Positions 38,004 to 44,984 of a stretch of 44,984 nt of DNA are shown piece by piece. Source of the stretch: a virus; IMG/VR virus record IMGVR_UViG_3300010371_000015, positions 1 to 44,984 of that record. One strand, written 5' to 3'. Below the pieces are notes generated by a model, which saw only the letters and a program-made list of their open reading frames with translations, searched no databases and was not told the origin of the DNA. Position numbers and translations under genes: made by a program. Position 1 is the stretch's first letter. Each line of letters starts with the position of its first letter.

Positions 38004-39278
38004 ATGGCCGTCCCGGTCCGTCGTTATGACGTGGGATCGATGTCGTCCTGGGAACGTACTCCCCAGGGTGGCTTGCGCATCCCCTCGCGCCCTACCAGGG
38101 TCGGCGTCTTTCCGTACGTGACCGCGGACGGGACCACGCGCCGGGAATACCGGCCTCCGGAGGAAGTCTTTGCGCCGGATTCGTTGGCCACGCTCAAACA
38201 CGCTCCGGTTACGGATCTTCACCCGGAGGAGGACGGGGTTCGGATTCCCGTCGATCCGGCGAACTTCCGCGATTTGGCCGTGGGCCACGTGGCGGAGGAC
38301 GTTCGGCAGGATGGCTCGCACGTCGGGGCGACGCTCCTAGTACAGGACGCCCGCATGATCCGCCTTATCGAGGCGGGCGAGCGCCAGGAGTTGTCGTGTG
38401 GGTACGCCTGTATCCTGGATCCAACGTCGGGCGTGACGCAAGATGGCCAGCCCTATGATGCGATCCAGCGTGAGATCGTGTATAACCATGCTGCTCTAGG
38501 CCCCCAGGGTTGGGGCCGTCAAGGTTCCACCGTCGGCCTGAAATACGATTCTGGCGACGCGATCCAGACACCGGAGACGCCCGTGGAAAAAGAGACCATC
38601 GACGGCAAGGAATACACGATCGGAACCCCGGAATGGGTCGCGGCGGTTCGCGCCCATCGGGCCAAGCTCCAGACCGATCTCGCCACGGCCAACGGCCGAG
38701 CGGACGCCCTGGAGAAGAAGACCAAGGAGACCCCGGCCCCGGCCGTGGATCCGAAGGTGTTCTCCGCCGCGGTTTCCCGCCGCGTCAAACTGGTCGCGGA
38801 CTGTGCTCGGATCGCCAAGAAGGCCGGCGTCAAGTTCGACGCCGAAGCGGCGGCCGAGTCCGGCGACGAAGGATCGATGATCGCGGAGGCGATCAAGCTC
38901 CTGGATCCCAAGTTCGATCCGGCGGGCAAGGATCCGGCGTACCTCATGGGCTACTTCAACGCCCTGATCAACGCGATGGGGGGCGCGGAAACCGAGGCGG
39001 ACGACACGACGGCCACGGAGACCCCCGGCGCCATGAACGACGGCCAGGCCCCCACCACGACGGCGCTGCCGCAAAAGCCCGGCGAGGCGAAGCAGGACGG
39101 GGGCGCCAAGCGCTCGATCTTCACGGCGCGCACCGATGGGGGCGGCGGAGGGGGAACGGTCCCGACCGGGCGCCAGGACGACGGAGAGGACGCCGCGGAC
39201 AAGGCCCGACAGGCGATGATCGAGAAGGCGAACGGCGCCTGGAAGAACCCCCTCGCCGCGAACAAGCCCAAAGGCTGA
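38004..39278 (+). CDS. Prohead protease/scaffold (DUF2213)
   Basis: A 424-residue protein. The first 190 residues have the DUF2213 pattern: 'YRPPEEVFAPDSLATLKHAPVTDLHP', 'GHVAEDV', 'GERQELSCGYAC' with His, Ser and Cys suited to a protease core. The C-terminal 220 residues are a helical, acidic scaffold-like part with a long coiled segment and a low-complexity end (TETPGA, GGGG). It would shape the prohead and then be cleaved out. ATG at 38004 after GGTAGGG. Confidence 0.8.
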   Translation: MAVPVRRYDVGSMSSWERTPQGGLRIPSRPTRVGVFPYVTADGTTRREYRPPEEVFAPDSLATLKHAPVTDLHPEEDGVRIPVDPANFRDLAVGHVAEDVRQDGSHVGATLLVQDARMIRLIEAGERQELSCGYACILDPTSGVTQDGQPYDAIQREIVYNHAALGPQGWGRQGSTVGLKYDSGDAIQTPETPVEKETIDGKEYTIGTPEWVAAVRAHRAKLQTDLATANGRADALEKKTKETPAPAVDPKVFSAAVSRRVKLVADCARIAKKAGVKFDAEAAAESGDEGSMIAEAIKLLDPKFDPAGKDPAYLMGYFNALINAMGGAETEADDTTATETPGAMNDGQAPTTTALPQKPGEAKQDGGAKRSIFTARTDGGGGGGTVPTGRQDDGEDAADKARQAMIEKANGAWKNPLAANKPKG

Positions 39279-39293
39279 GCACAGGAGAAGACC

Positions 39294-39881
39294 ATGGCTT
39301 TCCCGCCCGACATCCAGATCCCCCAGGTTTCCTACGCGCTCCGCCCGGCCCCGGCCTTCGCGGGGCAGCGGTCCGATGACGGCCCCGTGGACATCATGTC
39401 CACGATCTGCGGACAGCAGGCCACGAACACCGGCGCGCCCGGATCCCAGGTTCTCGCCGCCGGATTCGACGCGGGCTTCGGCGTCGTGATGGGCACGTCC
39501 ACGGCCCCGAGCACGGGCGATCGGGTCGTGACGTCGGTTCTCCCTCAACAGGCCAGCGACGTGGCGAACCTGTTCCTGGGCGTCGTGCAGTTCCTCGCTC
39601 AGCGCGAGCCCTACGCCAATACCCAGAACCGCTATCAGCCGGGCGATGCCGCGCCGGTCGCGTCGAAGGGCCGGTTCTGGGTCCGTGTCGATCCCACTAC
39701 TTCCAACCCCGCGACGATGGTCGATCGCGGCCCCGTGTACCTCGTCTATTCCGGTCCGTACGCCGGGACGTTCCGGGGGGACAACGCGAACTCCAACGCG
39801 GCGCTGGTGAGCGGCGCCCGGGTGTGGACGGGGGGCACGGCCGCAAGCGGCGTGGCCGAGGTCAACTTCAACCTGACGTGA
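39294..39881 (+). CDS. Capsid decoration protein
   Basis: A 195-residue all-beta protein between protease/scaffold and major capsid genes, the usual place for decoration or cement proteins. Residues 'SKGRFWVRVDPTT' and 'GPVYLVYSGPYAGTFRG' suggest a jelly-roll-like fold. The N-terminal 60 residues are more open and would anchor to the capsid. No signal peptide. ATG at 39294 after AGGAGA. Confidence 0.68.
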   Translation: MAFPPDIQIPQVSYALRPAPAFAGQRSDDGPVDIMSTICGQQATNTGAPGSQVLAAGFDAGFGVVMGTSTAPSTGDRVVTSVLPQQASDVANLFLGVVQFLAQREPYANTQNRYQPGDAAPVASKGRFWVRVDPTTSNPATMVDRGPVYLVYSGPYAGTFRGDNANSNAALVSGARVWTGGTAASGVAEVNFNLT

Positions 39882-39909
39882 TCGTGGCGCGCAACTAGGA
39901 GAATCGGAA

Positions 39910-40872
39910 ATGGCGATGATCAATAAGGCGCGCCTGATGCGCCACCTGGAGGACATGGGGATTCGGGCGGACGCCGGAGAAACCGCCCTCATCCTCCGCT
40001 CCCTCCTGTTCGTGGAACAGGAGATCTACAAGGTCGAATACGTCGAGAACCGGGCGGCGGAGTTCATCCCGCTGGATACCACCGTGCCCGCCTGGGCGGA
40101 TTCGTTCTCCTGGCGCCTGCTCGATTGGCGCGGGATGGCCAAGCTCATCCGCGACGCGGGCACGGACCTCCCGGCCGTCGACATCATCCTGGCCGAGTTC
40201 ATCCAGAAGGTTTACGAGATCGGCGATTCGTTCAACTACACGCTGAACGATCTCCGGGCCGCCGCGAAGAACAACATGCCCCTGGACACGGAGAAAGGGG
40301 AGCTTGCTCGCGCGGCGCAAGAGAACCTGATCGAAGTCCTCGCGGCGTTCGGCGATGCGTCAACCGGGATGCCGGGCTTCCTGAACAATCCCAACGTCCC
40401 GATCCTCACGTCGCCGGGACAGTTGAACGGCAACTGGCTGAACCCGGCCACGACCCCGGCCCAGATCCTCGCGGATATGCATTACATGGCGCAATCCGTG
40501 GTCAACGTGACGAAGAACGTGCAGAAGCCCGATACCATGCTTCTGCCCACGGCTCACTTCGGTTACATCGCCCAGACCCAGGCCAATCCGCTGAACCTCG
40601 CAACGATCCTGGAGGTCTTCCTCAAGCAGAGCCAGTACATCCGTTCCGTGGATCAGTGGCCCTATCTCGACAATGCCAACGCGACCGGCAACGGCCCGCG
40701 GGGCATGGTCTACAAGCGGGACCCGAAGGCCGTCCGCCTGGTGCGCCCGCTCCCCTTCGAAATGCTCCCGCCCCAGCCCAAGGGGCTGGCGTTCGTGATC
40801 CCCTGTCACTCGCGCTTCGGTGGCGTGTCCTGGCGCCGCCCGATGTCCGGGGCCTACGCCGACGGGATCTGA
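39910..40872 (+). CDS. Major capsid protein (DUF2184)
   Basis: A 320-residue protein that follows protease and decoration genes. Residues 'FVEQEIYKVEYVENRAAEFIPLDTT', 'SFSWRLLDWRGMAKLI' and 'DSFNYTLNDLRAAAKNNMPLDTEK' match the DUF2184 family of HK97-fold capsid proteins. It would form the icosahedral shell. The gene starts after AGGAGA and is followed by a GC-rich 79-base gap. Confidence 0.88.
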   Translation: MAMINKARLMRHLEDMGIRADAGETALILRSLLFVEQEIYKVEYVENRAAEFIPLDTTVPAWADSFSWRLLDWRGMAKLIRDAGTDLPAVDIILAEFIQKVYEIGDSFNYTLNDLRAAAKNNMPLDTEKGELARAAQENLIEVLAAFGDASTGMPGFLNNPNVPILTSPGQLNGNWLNPATTPAQILADMHYMAQSVVNVTKNVQKPDTMLLPTAHFGYIAQTQANPLNLATILEVFLKQSQYIRSVDQWPYLDNANATGNGPRGMVYKRDPKAVRLVRPLPFEMLPPQPKGLAFVIPCHSRFGGVSWRRPMSGAYADGI

Positions 40873-40951
40873 TCCTCTCGGGTGTCTCGCCGGGGTCCCC
40901 GGGTGACGGCGGAAAACCGCTGCCCCGGGGATTCCGAGTCAGGGAGACACC
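40873..40951 (+). other. Intergenic region after the major capsid gene
   Basis: No gene. GCGGAAAACCGC forms a small tetraloop hairpin (about 40911-40922), flanked by CCCCGG-type repeats. No T-run follows, so it may slow or partly stop transcription to raise capsid message, or only stabilise the 3' end. Confidence 0.35.
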
Positions 40952-41431
40952 ATGCCGCAAAAGTTCACGAACACGCGCGCCGGGATGATCACGATCGCTC
41001 ACGTGGAATTCCTCCCGGGCGATACCAAAGAGATCCCCTCGGCCGAGACCCTGGCGAAATGGCAGGCCGAGCACGACGCCCACAAGGCCGATCCTCGGCC
41101 GGCGTCGGAGAAGGGGAACGGGCCCGGGAAGCCCGAGGACCGGGAAGCCAAGCTCCTGGCCCAGGTGGAGGCGTCGAGCGTCTACAAGGCGAAACATCTG
41201 GTCAAGGGACAGGTGACGCTCCCCGAGCCCCCCGCACGGCCCGCGGGCGCCGTCATGGTGGCTTCGAACAAGCCCTCCTCCCTCGCCGAATTCGACATCA
41301 CGAGGGCAACGGCCCTGGTCCGTCTGGAGACGTCCCTGGAGATCCTCGCCGGATGGTCGAGCAAGGAGAACCGGACGGAGGTTCTCGACACGATCAAGGC
41401 GCGCGCGGAGTACCTCTCGACCAAGGTCTGA
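40952..41431 (+). CDS. Structural protein of unknown function
   Basis: A 159-residue protein between the capsid and the DUF4054-like connector. Basic and alanine/proline-rich in the middle, with a helical end ('ITRATALVRLETSLEILAGW'). Probably a head or head-neck component. No family recognised. ATG follows AGGGAG. Confidence 0.6.
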   Translation: MPQKFTNTRAGMITIAHVEFLPGDTKEIPSAETLAKWQAEHDAHKADPRPASEKGNGPGKPEDREAKLLAQVEASSVYKAKHLVKGQVTLPEPPARPAGAVMVASNKPSSLAEFDITRATALVRLETSLEILAGWSSKENRTEVLDTIKARAEYLSTKV

Positions 41432-41434
41432 CCC

Positions 41435-41755
41435 ATGGCGCTCCCGTTCTCTGACGCGGTACCGTATCCGCTCGACATTCCCACGTTCCTGGGAATGTTC
41501 CCGGAATTCCAAACCGCTCAGAACGTCGCCGGCCTGATCCAATCCCGTCTCAACATGGCGGGTCTCCGTCTCGATCGCGCCGTGTGGGGCGAGAAGATCG
41601 GCGAGGGCCAGGCGTACCTCGCCGCTCACCTTCTCTGCATCGCCCCCGGCGGGACCTTCGCCCGCCTCCAGTCCAATAAAGGGGACTCGACCTATAACAC
41701 CCGTTACGAGGAGCTTTGCCGGGAACGGGCATTCCTCCGGATGCGGGTGACGTGA
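41435..41755 (+). CDS. Head-tail connector, DUF4054-like
   Basis: A 106-residue helical protein with 'FLGMFPEFQTAQNVAGLIQSRLNMA' and 'GQAYLAAHLLCIA', the pattern of DUF4054 adaptor proteins that bind under the portal. Overlaps the next gene by GTGA. Confidence 0.75.
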   Translation: MALPFSDAVPYPLDIPTFLGMFPEFQTAQNVAGLIQSRLNMAGLRLDRAVWGEKIGEGQAYLAAHLLCIAPGGTFARLQSNKGDSTYNTRYEELCRERAFLRMRVT

Positions 41756-42231
41756 TCCTCTCAAAGATCACGGACAAGGATAGGGGCCTGAAGGCCCTGT
41801 TCGGACAACTGAAAAACTCGAAACACCTTGTCCTGACGGTCGGTGTCCACGGGCCCGAGGGTTCCGAGCCTCACGAGGGGGGCGGGATCACGGTGGCGCA
41901 ACTGGCCACGATCCACGAATTCGGTCTGGGTAGGTCCCCCGAGCGCTCTTTTATCCGAGCCTGGGCCGACGAAAAACAGGCCGATCATATGAACGCGCTC
42001 CGGGCGATCGGCCGTGAGGTTCTCAAAGGGACCTATTCAGCAATGATTGGTCTGGAGCGGCTCGGGGTCCTGTTCGTGGGAGAGATCCAAGCCAGGATCT
42101 CCGGCGGTATCTCCCCGCCGCTCATGGGAAAGACGATCGAGCGCAAGGGATCGTCCGTCCCCCTGATCGACACCGGGCAACTCCGATCGTCGATCCGCTA
42201 CCGAATCAAGAAGGAGGGTGAGGACTTTTGA
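41752..42231 (+). CDS. Neck/tail completion protein (HK97 gp10-like)
   Basis: A 159-residue protein. 'LATIHEFGLGRSPERSFIRAW' and the C-terminal 'LIDTGQLRSSIRYRI' are typical of HK97 gp10-like tail-completion proteins that finish the neck. GTG start within the previous stop; the stop TGA overlaps the next start (TTGA). Confidence 0.78.
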   Translation: MILSKITDKDRGLKALFGQLKNSKHLVLTVGVHGPEGSEPHEGGGITVAQLATIHEFGLGRSPERSFIRAWADEKQADHMNALRAIGREVLKGTYSAMIGLERLGVLFVGEIQARISGGISPPLMGKTIERKGSSVPLIDTGQLRSSIRYRIKKEGEDF

Positions 42232-42830
42232 ATTGGGATACGATCAGGCCCCAATTGAAGGCGCTCCTCTCCCAGATGGGGAGTGATCCTAGTAGCGTCG
42301 ACTCCACGCCTGTCGAATGCGTCTGGGAGGATGAGCCTCGCCCGTTCACGGATCCGGTGAATCAGGCGATCATGATCCTGAAGATTATTGCCGTCGTGGG
42401 CCATGGTGGCGACGAATGGCAAACGAACCAGGATTTGACTCAGCCCCAGGGCCAGGAACTCCAGGACGTCTATTCGGGGAATCGGTCCTTCACCCTCTCG
42501 TGTCGAGTCGAATCCGAGATCCAGACGGACACCGGATTTTCCTACGAATACCTGGAACGGGTTCGGAACGCCCTGAACTTCCGCTTCAACATCGACGCGC
42601 TACACGCGCTGAACCTCGCCTGGGTGGACGCGCTACCTACCCAGGATCTAAGCCAGACGATCGACGATCGGCGTCACTCGATCGCTAACCTGGACATCCT
42701 CATGTCCCGGCGTCAGGTTTACACCGACCCTCACCGTTACGGATACATCGCGACGGTGGATCTGAAGGGAACCATTTCGAGGGTTCCAGGGGATCCGGAC
42801 CCCTTGACCGGAGAGATCGACGGGGGGTAG
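42228..42830 (+). CDS. Tail terminator-like protein
   Basis: A 200-residue protein in the position of the tail terminator, between the gp10-like gene and the sheath. Beta-rich with 'RSFTLSCRVESEIQTDTGFSYEYLERVRNALNF' and 'RVPGDP' at the end, as in phage neck terminators. It would stop tube and sheath growth and join to the neck. TTG start overlaps the previous TGA. Confidence 0.65.
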   Translation: MNWDTIRPQLKALLSQMGSDPSSVDSTPVECVWEDEPRPFTDPVNQAIMILKIIAVVGHGGDEWQTNQDLTQPQGQELQDVYSGNRSFTLSCRVESEIQTDTGFSYEYLERVRNALNFRFNIDALHALNLAWVDALPTQDLSQTIDDRRHSIANLDILMSRRQVYTDPHRYGYIATVDLKGTISRVPGDPDPLTGEIDGG

Positions 42831-42839
42831 AGTTCAACT

Positions 42840-44192
42840 ATGGGCCTGGAAGAAGTCCTCAATCTTCAGATCACGCAAGAGTCAGAAATGCCCACCAGGG
42901 CGGGTTTCGGAACCCCGCTCCTGATGTGCTACCACACCCTGCCGATCCCTCTCCGGTCCTACACGAATACCGCGGACATGGTGACCGACGGTTTCGCGAT
43001 CACGTCGCCGGCCTATCTCATGGCCCAGAAGGCGTTCTCCCAGAACCCCCGGCCGACGAATGTCATGGTCGGGAAACGGCTCACCCCGTTTACCCTGGTC
43101 CTCTCCCTCACGCCGACGAATCTGACCGTCGGGTTTACCTACACGTTCACGGTCACGGACCATCTAGGGGTGTCGACCGTGATCTCCTACGTCGTCCAGA
43201 CGGGTGACACCGTGTCGTCCCTCTGTGCGACCTTTACCTCCCTGTTCTCGGGCGTGGCCGACATCGCTCCGGCAGCCCTCCCGAGCGGGACTCATACCCA
43301 TTTCACCCTGACGGCAGGGACGGCGGGGAATATCTTCGCCCTGTCCGGATTGCCGCTCCCGGCCTATCTCCAGATCCAGGACATCACCGCCGATCCCGGG
43401 ATCGCGGCGGACATGACCTCCGTCTATGCGATCGATTCCGGCGCGTCGTGGTACGCCGTCACCCTCGATCACGCGGGCAAGGCGGAGATCCTGGCCCTCG
43501 CGGCTTGGCTGGAACAGTATCGGCGCCTGGCGCTGAACAATACCAGCGATTACGACGTGATCTCTACCACGTCCGGGAACGTAGCTGCCACCCTCAAAGC
43601 GTCCGATTACGTGCGCTCGGACGTCCTCTGTTCCTACACGGCCACCCAGCAATATTCGGCCGTGGCATGGCTCGGGGTCATGCTCCCGAACGATCCGGGG
43701 AGCGCCACGTGGGCTTACAAGACCCTCGCCGGGATCGCGCCCGACATCCTCACTTCCTCCCAGAAGACGACGGCGAACACCCAGAACAATGCGAACACGT
43801 ACACGACCCTGGCCGGGATCAACGTGACGCAATGGGGGAAGGACGAGGACGGGGGTTACACCGACATCCTGATCGGAACGGACTGGCTCTTCGCAAATCT
43901 CCAGGTGGACGTGTTCTCCCTGTTCGCCAATGCGAAGAAGATCCCTTACACCGACTCGGGGATCGATCAGGTGCGAATGGTCATCCAGAACCGCCTCCTG
44001 ATCGCGGCGGCGAACCCTTACAACATCCTCGCCAATTCCCCGGCGAGCGCGGCCCCGAGCGTGTCTTTCCCGGCGAAGGCCAACATCGATCAGGCGGACA
44101 TCCTCGCCCGCAATCTCCCGGACGGGACCTTCACGGCCACCTATCAGGGAGCGATCCACACCGTACAACTGACCGGAACGATTTCGTTCTGA
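42840..44192 (+). CDS. Tail sheath protein (DUF3383)
   Basis: A 450-residue protein. The N-terminal 'LQITQESEMPTRAGFGTPLLMCYH' and 'FSQNPRPTNVMVGKR', and the C-terminal 'ATYQGAIHTVQLTGTISF', fit the DUF3383 contractile sheath family. It establishes that the tail is contractile. The sequence is polar and beta-rich with a large central insertion. It is followed by the tube gene after nine bases. Confidence 0.88.
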   Translation: MGLEEVLNLQITQESEMPTRAGFGTPLLMCYHTLPIPLRSYTNTADMVTDGFAITSPAYLMAQKAFSQNPRPTNVMVGKRLTPFTLVLSLTPTNLTVGFTYTFTVTDHLGVSTVISYVVQTGDTVSSLCATFTSLFSGVADIAPAALPSGTHTHFTLTAGTAGNIFALSGLPLPAYLQIQDITADPGIAADMTSVYAIDSGASWYAVTLDHAGKAEILALAAWLEQYRRLALNNTSDYDVISTTSGNVAATLKASDYVRSDVLCSYTATQQYSAVAWLGVMLPNDPGSATWAYKTLAGIAPDILTSSQKTTANTQNNANTYTTLAGINVTQWGKDEDGGYTDILIGTDWLFANLQVDVFSLFANAKKIPYTDSGIDQVRMVIQNRLLIAAANPYNILANSPASAAPSVSFPAKANIDQADILARNLPDGTFTATYQGAIHTVQLTGTISF

Positions 44193-44201
44193 CGAGGGGC
44201 C

Positions 44202-44654
44202 ATGAGCGCGGAGACCACGAAGGTTTACGATGTTGTCGAGGTCACGTGTAACCTCGGAGGCATCCCCCTCGACCAGCTTGGAGGCTGGGGCGAGGGGGAT
44301 GAAACCATGTCCGTCGAGAGGGACAGCGAAGCCTTCACGGACAAGGTTGGCGCCGATGGGAGCGTGACCCGATCCCCGACCCACGATAACCGGGCGACCG
44401 TGACCCTGAATCTCATGCAGACGGCGGGGGCAAATGCCGTCCTCTCGACCCTCGTCACGGGTGACATGAACGCGCCCAACGGGGCTGGAGTCGTCCCGTT
44501 CATGCTCCGAGATCGTCAGGGCCTGTCCCTCGTCACGGCCACGAAAGCCTGGCTCCTCGGGCCCCCGAAGAAACTGACCTTCGGCCCGCAAGCGGGAAAC
44601 AATCAGTGGAAGATCCGCCTCGCCGATTCGACGATCTTCGCGGGCGGGAACTAG
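44202..44654 (+). CDS. Tail tube protein (DUF3277)
   Basis: A 150-residue beta-rich protein directly after the sheath. 'SVERDSEAFTDKVGADGSVTRSPTHDNRATVTLNLMQT' is the DUF3277 signature of inner tube subunits. It would form the rigid tube driven out during contraction. ATG at 44202. A long hairpin region follows. Confidence 0.85.
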   Translation: MSAETTKVYDVVEVTCNLGGIPLDQLGGWGEGDETMSVERDSEAFTDKVGADGSVTRSPTHDNRATVTLNLMQTAGANAVLSTLVTGDMNAPNGAGVVPFMLRDRQGLSLVTATKAWLLGPPKKLTFGPQAGNNQWKIRLADSTIFAGGN

Positions 44655-44662
44655 CACCTACC

Positions 44663-44734
44663 ACGGCCCATGAGAGGGCCTCCGGGCCGTCTCCCGTTCT
44701 CCCGGGCGGGTTCGGAGGCCCTCTCATGGGCCGT
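44663..44734 (+). terminator. Long perfect inverted repeat after the tail tube gene
   Basis: A 22-bp perfect inverted repeat (arms 44663-44684 and 44713-44734) with a 28-base, CCCGGG-rich loop. It separates the highly expressed tube gene from the chaperone gene. There is no T-run, so partial termination or RNase processing is more likely than a full stop. Confidence 0.6.
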
Positions 44735-44757
44735 TAGAACCAGGGAGAACGCGGGCA

Positions 44758-44984
44758 ATGGGCATCGAAAAACGCACTACCACGATCGACGGACACACCT
44801 ACACTCTGACCCTGTTCGGCGCGAAGGAGGGGCAGCGGGTCCTCTTGCGCCTCGCCAAGATCCTGGGCCCTGCGGCGGCCGAGATCGTGACGAGGGGCGA
44901 CGAAGGCGCTGCCGCCGCGATCCAGATGGCGCTCGGGACTGCGGCGGACGCCGATCTGGAGTTCCTGACGGACTCCTTCTGTGC
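44758..44984 (+). CDS. Tail assembly chaperone, 5' part
   Basis: ATG at 44758 follows AGGGAG. The first residues (M-G-I-E-K-R, then 'TTTIDGHTYTLTLFGAKEGQRVLLRLAKIL') are typical of phage tail assembly chaperones. The frame runs off the window end and continues at base 2 after removing the 123-base overlap. Confidence 0.8.
   Translation, partial: MGIEKRTTTIDGHTYTLTLFGAKEGQRVLLRLAKILGPAAAEIVTRGDEGAAAAIQMALGTAADADLEFLTDSFC
44862..44984 (+). repeat. Terminal direct repeat, identical to 1-123
   Basis: The last 123 bases equal the first 123. The repeat lies inside a gene and restores it when collapsed, which fits an assembly overlap of a circular or permuted genome. A physical terminal repeat of exactly this length is not excluded. 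Confidence 0.95.

Noticed and set aside
38496-39992. Long antisense open frame over the protease/scaffold and decoration genes (498 residues)
   Set aside because: Same shadow composition, opposite clear head genes. No motif.
43164-44657. Long antisense open frame over sheath and tube genes (497 residues)
   Set aside because: It lies opposite well-supported sheath and tube genes, has an Arg/Gly/Asp-rich composition typical of GC-rich shadow frames, and has no ribosome site or family pattern.

Overview
The window is a complete tailed-phage genome (class Caudoviricetes, contractile-tail morphology), not a piece of a bacterial chromosome. Bases 1-123 are identical to bases 44862-44984. Joining the ends restores an intact tail-chaperone gene that is cut by the window edge, so the molecule closes as a circle or circular permutation of about 44,861 bp. 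It is GC-rich and densely packed. Most rightward genes overlap by ATGA/GTGA or abut, and many start with GTG. The host cannot be named. A lipobox protein rich in cysteine argues for a Gram-negative host, and a consensus chromosomal parS-like site shows contact with a host that uses ParB.

Layout on the circle. (1) Replication and nucleotide module, rightward, 17.2-34.1 kb: XRE regulator, D12-class adenine methylase, primase/SF3 helicase, a tRNA-like sequence, dATP/dGTP diphosphohydrolase, ParB-like protein, several tiny proteins, DnaQ-like exonuclease, PD-(D/E)XK Fe-S nuclease, SNF2-type helicase, putative ssDNA-binding protein, family A DNA polymerase, RuvC-like resolvase, a second methyltransferase and a deoxyribosyltransferase-like protein. 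(2) Packaging and head, 34.1-42.2 kb: large terminase, DUF1073 portal, Mu gpF-like head protein, DUF2213 protease/scaffold, decoration protein, DUF2184 major capsid, connectors. (3) Contractile tail and baseplate, 42.2 kb through the origin to 11.0 kb: terminator-like protein, DUF3383 sheath, DUF3277 tube, frameshifted tail chaperones, tape measure, Dit-like protein, plug, hub, OB-fold spike, beta-helix tailspike, gp25-like wedge, baseplate J, DUF2612 protein, glycine-rich tail fibre. (4) A leftward block, 16.6 down to 11.0 kb: small unknown proteins, a small-terminase-like gene, a collagen-like fibre protein, zinc-binding proteins, a membrane protein and a lipoprotein.

The most interesting part is the leftward block. 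Seven sites carry the same architecture on the minus strand: a sigma70-like promoter (mostly TGGACA/TGGACG, 17-bp spacer, TATAAC/TATGAT-like -10) whose spacer holds a palindrome CGTCA-N4-TGACG. Several units end in an intrinsic terminator, giving small, separately transcribed cassettes under one apparent common regulator. One promoter also overlaps a 15/16 match to bacterial parS, and the phage encodes its own ParB-like protein. The divergent region between the blocks (16.7-17.2 kb) has no convincing gene. It carries iterated TGGCCA boxes, two pairs of direct repeats and four long G-runs, and is the best candidate for the replication origin.

No integrase, endolysin or canonical holin was recognised. 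Lysis candidates are only the small membrane proteins and the lipoprotein.
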